Origin: Niabella yanshanensis
Lineage (GTDB): Bacteria > Bacteroidota > Bacteroidia > Chitinophagales > Chitinophagaceae
Assembly: GCF_034424215.1 (NCBI RefSeq)
Contig: NZ_CP139960.1
Span: 2,170,001 to 2,234,000, forward strand
Direction of reading: 5' to 3'
Length of the DNA: 64,000 nt
Shown: positions 50,101 through 57,341 of the stretch, piece after piece
Numbering within the stretch: the first letter of the stretch is position 1
How the letters are laid out: every line of letters begins with the position of its first letter
Notes under the pieces: model-generated
What the model was told of the DNA's origin: nothing
The model's input: only the letters and a program-made list of their open reading frames with translations
Database searches by the model: none
Program-made: the position numbers and the translations under genes

Positions 50101-52119
50101 GTCGTTAGTAGTGGAGCTTATTGAAAGCGAATCGAAAGAAAGGGGAAATCCGTTGCGGGTTAAAGAAGCATTTGAAATGTTGGCGTCGCCAAGGAAGTCA
50201 TCTATGGTATTGCCCGAAAATTCTGCATTCACGCGGCCGGAAAAAGCGATATCTTCTTTAAACAATTGGGTATTATAAAGATTCAGCGTATCAATATTCG
50301 CCATGAAATTAAACTCCGGAACTTTCTGACTAAAATCCACCAAACCGTTAAGATTGAGCAAAGCATTGGGGTCATTGGCAATAACCGACCCATCAAAAAT
50401 TTTTTTATTGAGCTCACCGTCGAGCGTTATATTCTGATACCGGTACTTCCTGAAATCTATATACTTAATACGGGCGTCCAGGGCAATGGCGCCGCTATTA
50501 GGCTTAAAGCCCGCCCCTTTTAAAGTAGCATTCAGGCTAACATAACCCAGGTCTTCACTTTTTAATAATGGTCCCAGGTTTAGGCTTTCGGTTGACACCG
50601 TACCCGAATAAACAGGATAGGCAGGATTCTGCAATTTTAAATTAAGATCGGCCTTTACCGTTCCTAAACCGGTTTGTATTGTTCCATAAGTTACAAAGTC
50701 GTTAATAAAACCGGCAAAGTTGCCGGTAAACATTACAAAACCCAACTTGCTTAAATCGGGATTAGCAATTCTTTTTAAAGGAGGTATAAAGGCCGTAGCA
50801 TCGGCGTACACCGTTCTAAACTCATTGGCCTTTATATCCAGGTAGGTACTGTTAATTTCCGGCAAACCCGTGATAGAAGCATCGCCCAGAAAATAGGTAT
50901 TAGCGCCGGCCCTGATATCCAGGTTTTTACCGATCAGAGATGATACGGGTCCTTTTACATTGCCGCTTAGCCTGATCCGTTTCTTCCAGGTTTTCAGATC
51001 GGGCGCAAAATACGCAATATCATCGCTGTTGATCTCTGAATGATCAAAACGCCCCTCCATCCTAACCTTCTCTACAAAATCGCTCATATCTCCAAAACGG
51101 TCGAATCGCATACTGAAATAATTGCTCAAATGACTATCATTAGTTCTGATATCCAGGTTTTCAAATGTCATTTCCTGTGGGGTAAATTTAGCGTCAGCAA
51201 TCAGGTGCTTTACTTCAAAGCCACTTCTTTCCCGGGTTTGCAATTTTATGGATGCAGTTATGGTATCCATTTCCCATTTCACATTGCGGAAATCTCCATA
51301 TATTTTGGAGAACTCAATATGCTTGCCATCGAAAGCAATAGGATCGAGCGGTCTTGACTCGTTATCGCTTTTGAATGTACCGTTTCGAAGACTCAATTCG
51401 CTTACCAGTATTTTCCATTTGTTGTCATTCACATCTATGGTACTGGTATCCGTAACTATCGGTTTAGGAACATTCTCTATTTTTCGCGGAGGCCGTTTCC
51501 CGTCATAGTCCCTGAGCGCAAAATAAGGCTGATTAATATTCAGTGAGTTGATCTCTATGAGCTTCTTTTTGAAGTCTACATTACGGGAAACCGTATTGAG
51601 CGAAGCCAGGGAAAGTGTCATATCCTGGCCGATCCATCCATCCTCCTGTTTTACCCGTATATTTTTAAGATCGACCTCCCTGAGTGCGAGGCTAATTCCA
51701 TCCTTTTTCTTTTTAGGCGAGGCGGGGGTGGAAAAATAATCCAGCAAAAACTGGTGATCCCATACAGAGTCCTGACGCTGCAAGTGTATATAAGCATCCC
51801 GTAAGCCTATATACTGCAGTTCGACGTCCTTCTTAAAGAAAAACCAATCTGTGATGTTGACAGTGATTTCACCAGCGCTTAAAATAGTATCCTTTTGCTG
51901 GTCCTGTACCAATACCTGTTGCAGGTTTAGCTTGTTAAATAGAGAAAGATCTATGCGGCCAATTTCTATTTTAGCTTGCAAATCTTTTGACAAACGGGAG
52001 GTTACTTTATCGATAAGCCAGTTTTGTACGGGCGGCATTTGTATCAGCACCCATACGGTCGTCAACAGCAAAATAATTGACGCCAGCACGATCAGTAATA
52101 TTTTTCGAAATTTCTTCAG
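47197..52119 (-). CDS. tamB: TamB-like inner-membrane assembly protein (DUF490)
   Basis: The protein has about 1,640 residues: one N-terminal helix, a very long beta-taco repeat region and the conserved DUF490 C-terminus (KINGRFDIQEGTYNYTFKSFF, LQIERSQTEVTRQVTYLIVFN). TamB-type proteins bridge the periplasm and help lipid or protein export to the outer membrane. No ATG begins the frame. The first N-terminal helix starts LKKFRKILLIVLASIILLL, so CTG at 52119 (decoded M) fits better than GTG at 52089. The stop of the preceding frame is a TAG at 52126. It is divergent from the metallopeptidase-like gene. Confidence 0.85.
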   Translation of the reverse strand: MKKFRKILLIVLASIILLLTTVWVLIQMPPVQNWLIDKVTSRLSKDLQAKIEIGRIDLSLFNKLNLQQVLVQDQQKDTILSAGEITVNITDWFFFKKDVELQYIGLRDAYIHLQRQDSVWDHQFLLDYFSTPASPKKKKDGISLALREVDLKNIRVKQEDGWIGQDMTLSLASLNTVSRNVDFKKKLIEINSLNINQPYFALRDYDGKRPPRKIENVPKPIVTDTSTIDVNDNKWKILVSELSLRNGTFKSDNESRPLDPIAFDGKHIEFSKIYGDFRNVKWEMDTITASIKLQTRERSGFEVKHLIADAKFTPQEMTFENLDIRTNDSHLSNYFSMRFDRFGDMSDFVEKVRMEGRFDHSEINSDDIAYFAPDLKTWKKRIRLSGNVKGPVSSLIGKNLDIRAGANTYFLGDASITGLPEINSTYLDIKANEFRTVYADATAFIPPLKRIANPDLSKLGFVMFTGNFAGFINDFVTYGTIQTGLGTVKADLNLKLQNPAYPVYSGTVSTESLNLGPLLKSEDLGYVSLNATLKGAGFKPNSGAIALDARIKYIDFRKYRYQNITLDGELNKKIFDGSVIANDPNALLNLNGLVDFSQKVPEFNFMANIDTLNLYNTQLFKEDIAFSGRVNAEFSGNTIDDFLGDANISNASLTRNGFPLSFDSLSISSTTNDSTKHLRIASNEFSVDVDGVFKIRDLPNSVTAFLSRYYPAYIKAPQAAVPQQSFNFDIKTSNFNQFASIIDSSLQGFDNSRITGGINTAANNLFLDVNVPYFKFRQFDFSNVDIDASGTYDSLTLYGSVSNIGITDSLKVQLATFNIKAHNDVSEVSIFTGTGNSKALDQARLNAVVNTYNNGVGIRFNPSSFMLNSKTWTIEDKGELEFRKNAPAHGLLVLKESTQEIRIETMPSDVGSWNDAAITLKGINLGDIGPYLLPRNRLEGLVNAHVLIENPGKNMKISSRDFVGQAIRLDNDSIGNLGANVIFDMATQELLVDGKTLGADDKSLAYDIHLHLKDQESQQKNSITLTPTHFDLKYIDRFLNTLFTDISGDVTGKFEIKGPLNELAVVGKGRLRNAGLKVKFTQCYYKIEDRDIELSENEINLNGIVLEDTVTGNPVYLRGGITHNAFDDMFYDITVSTRKPGTRDARNNRPVQVLSTTVADNKLFYGNVKATGSFVLVGSEDNSFMKIDAIASDREESNFTIASANSQAGKMPDWLVERKFGVEVSDSLANAATESNMKYELDVTANPKVLMKFVMDDLTGDQIFGRGAGTLNIQSGTNEELKINGRFDIQEGTYNYTFKSFFPKPFEIIKGTENYISWTGDPLKANINIQARYKAERVSFAPLASMIDPGQSYSNTRENVYIYAVLTGQLFQPEFKFELELDPNSRFNNDFNVTNALQQIERSQTEVTRQVTYLIVFNSFAPPQTGVSNIGIGGAAMEFTYNTISSLSGLFFNEINKKLNSALSSLLGQNVSFNFSGSVYNRNVLGASNANFNINQANVSGALLVPLFKDRFVISLGSSLEVPLQSSTLQQTVQFLPDVTAEWLLNASGSLRLNLFYRENLDYLTTSSTGAAKLKRTGGGISFKKEFNTLPELFINARKRAEREANRVPPPVDSSKSVQPVTVERKDEPLVPKTVPEKEE

Positions 52120-52263
52120 GAAAGGCTATTCTAAAAATTATTTGTAAAAGTAATTTATTAGGGTGCTACCTGCAAATTTCATGCGTATCTAAGTGTTAAT
52201 TTTATAATTTTAGCTAATTGTTTTTAATATGATCTTCACTTACCCTATTTCCGGCAACTGTAT

Positions 52264-55077
52264 ATGAGCAGGTTTTTTATCTTAATTCCGTTAATCATTG
52301 TGGCGCTCCTTCAAAGTAATTTAGCTGATGCCCAGCAATTTGGCGGTAACCCTGCCCGCATGCGATGGCGACAAATAAATACCGATACTGCGCGGGTTAT
52401 ATTTCCGGAAGGATTTGACTCTGTTGCCCGGCGGGTGGCGGCTTTTATTAGCCAGGTATCCCTGAAAGATCAGTTGAGCCTGGGTAAAAAGCTGGAAAAG
52501 ATAGATATCGTATTACAAAACCAGCCGGTCATCACCAATGGCTACGTGTCGATGGGGCCTTTCCGCAGCGAGTTTTATACTACCCCTTCGCCAGACAACT
52601 ATGACCCCAGTAGTCTTTCCTGGCTTGCCCAGCTTACAGTACACGAGTACCGGCATGTGCAGCAGTATAACAATTTTAATAATGGCCTGAGCGCGGTTAT
52701 GAAAAAGCTGTTCGGGCAGGAAGGTTATGCGCTGGCCGTTAATGCCGCTGTACCCAACTGGTTTTTTGAAGGCGATGCTGTATATAGTGAAAGCCTGCTG
52801 GCCCCCCATGGCCGGGGTACCCTGCCCTTTTTCCTAAAAGCCTTTCCCGCTTTGTGGCAATCGGGCAAAGATTATAGCTGGATGAAGATCAGGAACGGCT
52901 CTTTAAAAGACTATGTGCCCAACCATTATGACCTGGGATACCTGCTCGTAAATTACGGTTCCCGGCAACATGGTTATGATTTCTGGCGCAAGATAACCCG
53001 GGATGCCAGCGCATACAAAGGCTTGTTCTACCCGCTGCAAAAGTCAGTTCAGCGGCATTCGGGCATTTCTTACAAAGATTTCAGGCAAAATGCCTTTAAT
53101 CATTATAAAGCACAGTACCAATTAGAAAATCCCGGAATGTTGGTGGACAGTCTTAATGTATTCGCCAGCAATACAAAAACATTCACCCAATATACATTCC
53201 CTTTCCAGCTCTCAGAAACCAGCCTGTTATATCAAAAATCCTCTAATAACCACAGAACCGGCTTTTATATAAAAGGTCCTGAAGGTGAGCGTTTACTCCG
53301 TTTGCGTGATATTAGTATTGAAGACCAATATAGCTATCGCAACGGGAAAATTGTTTATGCAGCTTACGAATCGCACCCCCGCTGGCGCTGGGTCAGCTAT
53401 AACGTTATCAAAGTACTGGATGTAGCAACCGGGCAGCAGCGAACGATCACGCACCAATCGAGGTATTTCTCTCCCGACATTTCGGACGATGGAAAAACGA
53501 TAGTGACGAATAGTGTTGCCCTGGACGGAAGGTCTGCACTAACTTTCTTAAATGCGGCCAATGGAAGCGTTCTCAGAGCCCTCATTAATGACAGCGTTAA
53601 TTACTTTTCCAATCCTAAGTTCTTAAATGACAGTACCGTCGTTGCTGTATTACGCAACAAGGATGCTACAACTGCAATAGCGGCCGTAGATGTTTTTAGT
53701 GGCAGCATTAAAAATATCACACCACCTTCATCTACTGTAATCGGTAATATTGCTATCAATAACGGTAAGATATATTTCACCGCTTCTAAGCATTTAAAGG
53801 ATGAATTATTTTATTACGATCTGGCGCAGCAACAACTCTTTCAATTACCAACTCCTGGTGTTGGCAGCTATTTTGCCAGCAGCGATTTCAACAAGCTGAA
53901 CTGGAGCATGTTCACAGCCGATGGTTTCCAGCTACAACAAACCGACGAAATCCGGGCTAAATGGCAACCACTTTCTATGGATGCCTTTGTCAATAATCAA
54001 ACCGGTCTGGTAACCGATAGCATTCATGCCTCTGATCAGTTAATGACAGCATCTCCACCCCATGCTGTTCCCCAGTCCTACCGGAAGCTAACGCATCCCT
54101 TTAATTTTCATAGCTGGCGTCCCAACTATTCAGACCCTGAATTCAGTTTTACGATTTATGGCAATAATATTTTAAATACTACCGAAACACAATTATATTA
54201 TGTGTATAACGAAAATGACAGAACGCATACTGCGGGCGGAGCTATTACCTATGGAGGTCTTTTCCCCTATATAAGCCTGGGCTCGAATTATACTTTTGAT
54301 CGCCGTGCTTTTGCGTCGAACAAGTTAAGGCAGTGGAATGAATGGAATAATTATATTGGTGTAAGTGTTCCGTTAAACTGGACCAGCAACCGCACCTATA
54401 AAACGCTTAATATCGGAAGCAACTATTACTATCGTACTGATTTTAATAAAGGTCCCACCAAAAATCAATTTAAAGAATTACAGTTCAGTTACCTTGCCCA
54501 TGGCATTAGCTGGACACAGCAGGTGCAAACTACGGTTCAGGATATTTACCCGAGGTGGGGATATAGTATCAATACCCAGTTCAGACATGCATTAAATCTT
54601 TACGACAGCTGGCAGGGCTATGGGGGTGCTATATTATATTTGCCTGGCCTTTTACGGGCGCATAGCCTGGTGCTAAACGGAGCTGTTCAATATGCAGGAT
54701 CTGAGCAAAGGGTATTCGGCAACCGCACTGCCTTTGCCAGAGGATATTCCGGCAGAGATTCTGCGGGAATTTACACAGCCAGGGCGAATTATCATTTTCC
54801 CGTGTTCTATCCTGATTGTGGATTTGCTAATATTTTTTACCTGCAACGAGTAAGGGCCAATATCTTCTACGATTATACACGGGCTTTCAATAAAAAAGAT
54901 ACACACCAGTCTACACTCCAAAGCACTGGCGCAGAAATTTATTTGGATACCAAATGGTGGAATCAACACCCGTTAACTTTTGGGTTTAGGGCTGGTTCTT
55001 TATTGAGCGCTATACCCGGGCAGGATAGAAAGCCTTTTTTTGAGTTTATACTACCAACAAGCTTAATACCGAGGTAA
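52264..55077 (+). CDS. exported metallopeptidase-like protein with C-terminal barrel
   Basis: The 937-residue protein has a signal peptide (FFILIPLIIVALLQSNLADAQ). The N-terminal 300 residues carry HEYRH (His127, Glu128, His131), an HExxH zinc motif, followed by NWFFEGDAVYSE, where Glu169 may be the third ligand (gluzincin-like). Residues 320-600 form a TolB/WD40-like propeller with repeated strand pairs. The end (ITYGGLFPYISLGSNYTF to the C-terminus) is rich in aromatic beta strands like an outer-membrane barrel. A surface-anchored peptidase is the best guess; no known family is matched with confidence. Confidence 0.65.
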   Translation: MSRFFILIPLIIVALLQSNLADAQQFGGNPARMRWRQINTDTARVIFPEGFDSVARRVAAFISQVSLKDQLSLGKKLEKIDIVLQNQPVITNGYVSMGPFRSEFYTTPSPDNYDPSSLSWLAQLTVHEYRHVQQYNNFNNGLSAVMKKLFGQEGYALAVNAAVPNWFFEGDAVYSESLLAPHGRGTLPFFLKAFPALWQSGKDYSWMKIRNGSLKDYVPNHYDLGYLLVNYGSRQHGYDFWRKITRDASAYKGLFYPLQKSVQRHSGISYKDFRQNAFNHYKAQYQLENPGMLVDSLNVFASNTKTFTQYTFPFQLSETSLLYQKSSNNHRTGFYIKGPEGERLLRLRDISIEDQYSYRNGKIVYAAYESHPRWRWVSYNVIKVLDVATGQQRTITHQSRYFSPDISDDGKTIVTNSVALDGRSALTFLNAANGSVLRALINDSVNYFSNPKFLNDSTVVAVLRNKDATTAIAAVDVFSGSIKNITPPSSTVIGNIAINNGKIYFTASKHLKDELFYYDLAQQQLFQLPTPGVGSYFASSDFNKLNWSMFTADGFQLQQTDEIRAKWQPLSMDAFVNNQTGLVTDSIHASDQLMTASPPHAVPQSYRKLTHPFNFHSWRPNYSDPEFSFTIYGNNILNTTETQLYYVYNENDRTHTAGGAITYGGLFPYISLGSNYTFDRRAFASNKLRQWNEWNNYIGVSVPLNWTSNRTYKTLNIGSNYYYRTDFNKGPTKNQFKELQFSYLAHGISWTQQVQTTVQDIYPRWGYSINTQFRHALNLYDSWQGYGGAILYLPGLLRAHSLVLNGAVQYAGSEQRVFGNRTAFARGYSGRDSAGIYTARANYHFPVFYPDCGFANIFYLQRVRANIFYDYTRAFNKKDTHQSTLQSTGAEIYLDTKWWNQHPLTFGFRAGSLLSAIPGQDRKPFFEFILPTSLIPR

Positions 55078-55079
55078 AT

Positions 55080-55096
55080 GAAGTCTGACAGGCTTC
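55080..55096. repeat. REP-like palindrome, left of the transposase remnant
   Basis: GAAGTCTGACAGGCTTC folds as a stem of seven to eight pairs. A related palindrome lies to the right at 55291-55304. Confidence 0.4.
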
Positions 55097-55136
55097 AATT
55101 AACTGTTTGAGTCCATACAATTTCGTAACTTCAGAA

Positions 55137-55295
55137 GTGAACACCTATCAAGAACACCTGGTTCCGGGATGCTATTATCATATTTATAACCGAGGAAACA
55201 ACAGAGAAGCAATTTTTGAAGTGATCAACTGGTTGGGAAGCAAAACTGCGTTTGCTGAATATATTCGGGATTATGAAGCGGGTTTGCAAACCTGA
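55137..55295 (+). pseudogene. remnant of a REP-associated tyrosine (IS200-like) transposase
   Basis: GTG 55137 opens a 52-codon frame. The start, EHLVPGCYYHIYNRGNNRE, is the N-terminal HUH region of the REP-associated Y1 transposase family (HIYNRGNN). The end, GSKTAFAEYIRDYEAGLQT, is like its C-terminus. The catalytic middle is missing, so this is an internal deletion remnant and not functional. Small palindromes lie on each side. Confidence 0.75.
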
Positions 55296-55304
55296 CAGGT
55301 CAGG
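55281..55304. repeat. REP-like palindromes at the right end of the remnant
   Basis: GGTTTGCAAACC (55281-55292, perfect palindrome) overlaps CCTGAC-AG-GTCAGG (55291-55304). The stop codon of the remnant lies inside. Confidence 0.5.
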
Positions 55305-55327
55305 CTCGGATTACATACATTTATCCG

Positions 55328-57016
55328 CTAATCACCCACAATCACACCACTCACATTCCAGGCGCTAAAGCTGCTGCCTTCCCGGGCGCCTTGCGGTATC
55401 CGCACCTGTATAGTATGCTTTCCGGCTGACAAATTTCCCAGCTGTACTACAAAAGGATTGGTTACAGTACCAGGGCACCAGTTGGAGCGGCTCAGATCGG
55501 AAGAAGACAAACCTGTTGCAAAATTTCCAGATGCCGGATTGAATAACCGGTAAGATCCGCAATCTTCTCTCCAGGGAACCATTTTAAAAATGGTCTTTTC
55601 ATCAAATAAGATCGTATTTTCTTTGGGCACAAACTCATCACCGTTGCCCCAGCCCCCATGCCCGGTAGTGGTATATCGGAGAACCGCACTACTGATAGCT
55701 TCGTTCAATTCAAACTGAACCGTTAATCCCTCTGGCTTATCAAACATAGTAGCATATTCCTGCCCGGCCATTTCCATAATGTTAAGGGTATTAAACAGTG
55801 ACACCACTTTTTTGGGCGGCTCGTCTCCTCCCCTGTGAACGGTAATAGCGGCGTTTATTTTATGCCCTCCTTTATCATAGTTGCCGATGAATACACCTAT
55901 ATAAACTTCCTTGCCGTCCAGCAGAGAGGCATAAGCTGTTATATCCTGCCTGTAGGGAACCACCTGGTGCCAGTCTTTACCTTTTAACTGAATATGATTA
56001 TACTGTTTAATTCCGAACGGCGTAAAAAAACGCATTAATTCAATCGCAGGACTATAATCTACCGTGGCTGCTACACCCTGGTATTTTTTGCCGTTTCCAT
56101 TTTCAAAAACGGGCAAGGTTGATACCCCGTTTTTCAGGCCATCCAGAAAGGATTGTTTTTTATCAACCGGGATTAAGAATACCGTACCCGTTCGATCATA
56201 GGCGTCTCCGTTAGACTGCTCCTGTAAGTCTAAAAAAACCGTCTTTGCATCGGCCAGGGAAGGAAACTTGACTTTCTTCACCACAATCGTTCCATTGGCA
56301 AATCGCATTACATCCGGCTTGACGGTCGCAGTGTCAGAGAAGTTGATCAGCTGGTCTTTAAACAATTCTATAGTGGTAAAACGATTACGCCAGATTTCGT
56401 CGCGATAGCTTAAAAGATCAAACAGCCTTGGCTTGATAGAAGCAAACCGGGATGGATTTGTATAGGCAGTTTTCTTTACCTCGTCAGCGCTCATTACAAA
56501 ATTGCCGTTGCGAATCATTTCCAATACCAGTCCCAGGTTTTGGCCTAATACAGTTGGCGCGCCCTTTACAGGCAAATCGCTTGTGTACCAAAACTCGATG
56601 GTATTGGAATTGACAACCGTTTTTGCTTTTTTACAGTTGTAACCCAATATTTTTTTGTTTCCTTCCTGTAATTCAATTTGCTGATTTTTTATGGCAGTAG
56701 AATCGATAGTGGCGATACAATTTGCATGATCGAGTAGAGTATATAATTGCTGTGAAAGATTAGTTCTGTTAACCAATGAAACCTCCAACGGGTATTTACC
56801 TTCTCCCTTAAAATCCTTTTCATTGGTAATGAGCGTCTGCCGCGCATTTGTAAATACTACAATCCTGTTCTGGTTAGGCGATGTCTTTCCATTGACTGAA
56901 GAAGTATAAGTGATCCGATAAGTATTATTATCAGACTGAAAGGGAATTTGCCCTACAGCTAATGATGTATATAATGTAAAGGTGACGATACCAATTATTA
57001 AGCGTAGCGGCTTCAT
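55328..57016 (-). CDS. GLPGLI-type domain fused to a PNGase F-like domain
   Basis: The 562-residue secreted protein has a signal peptide (IIGIVTFTLYTSLAVGQ). Residues 20-240 resemble the GLPGLI family (YRITYTSSVNGK, ILGYNCKKAKTVVNSNTIEFWYTSDLPVKGAPTV). From about 340 on it resembles the PNGase F-type N-glycosidase: TTGHGGWGNGDEFVPKEN, DCGSYRLFNPASGNF and SRSNWCPGTVTNPF. PNGase F cuts N-glycans from glycoproteins, so glycan scavenging is possible. The catalytic residues cannot be judged by eye. It is convergent with the transposase remnant. Confidence 0.75.
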   Translation of the reverse strand: MKPLRLIIGIVTFTLYTSLAVGQIPFQSDNNTYRITYTSSVNGKTSPNQNRIVVFTNARQTLITNEKDFKGEGKYPLEVSLVNRTNLSQQLYTLLDHANCIATIDSTAIKNQQIELQEGNKKILGYNCKKAKTVVNSNTIEFWYTSDLPVKGAPTVLGQNLGLVLEMIRNGNFVMSADEVKKTAYTNPSRFASIKPRLFDLLSYRDEIWRNRFTTIELFKDQLINFSDTATVKPDVMRFANGTIVVKKVKFPSLADAKTVFLDLQEQSNGDAYDRTGTVFLIPVDKKQSFLDGLKNGVSTLPVFENGNGKKYQGVAATVDYSPAIELMRFFTPFGIKQYNHIQLKGKDWHQVVPYRQDITAYASLLDGKEVYIGVFIGNYDKGGHKINAAITVHRGGDEPPKKVVSLFNTLNIMEMAGQEYATMFDKPEGLTVQFELNEAISSAVLRYTTTGHGGWGNGDEFVPKENTILFDEKTIFKMVPWREDCGSYRLFNPASGNFATGLSSSDLSRSNWCPGTVTNPFVVQLGNLSAGKHTIQVRIPQGAREGSSFSAWNVSGVIVGD

Positions 57017-57341
57017 ACTTTTTTAATCAAATGTAGTGTACCGGCAGCGAATTTCTGCCGGAGGACTTTTTAAAATAATGAGCGGGAAAGTGAAACTTCC
57101 GGTACCGCGCGTGAGGACACGCGCATGGCTGCTTAACAAAATGCAGCACAGAAATAATATAGCCATTATTCAGAGCTCTGAGCTTCGACATCCCTACTAA
57201 AACCCAGCGTGTGACGAAACGCGACTAGACCATAGGGCGACCCGCACTGTGGCTACTTTTGCTATTTGAAGTTATCCGTTAAAATAATAATCCCGGCAGA
57301 CCAATAACTACCGGGATTAATTTATCTATAAATTTATATAA
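57017..57341. other. intergenic region between the PNGase-like and valS genes
   Basis: It holds no gene. A short palindrome GCGCGTG-AGGA-CACGCGC (about 57107-57124) and the valS terminator (57289-57318) are the only structures seen. Confidence 0.6.
57289..57318 (-). terminator. intrinsic terminator after valS
   Basis: On the minus strand AATCCCGG pairs with CCGGGATT, followed by ATTATTTT. The stem starts 24 bp after the valS stop. Confidence 0.75.

Noticed and set aside
57107-57124. GCGCGTG-AGGA-CACGCGC as a mobile-element end
   Set aside because: A single short palindrome without target duplication or transposase nearby is not enough.
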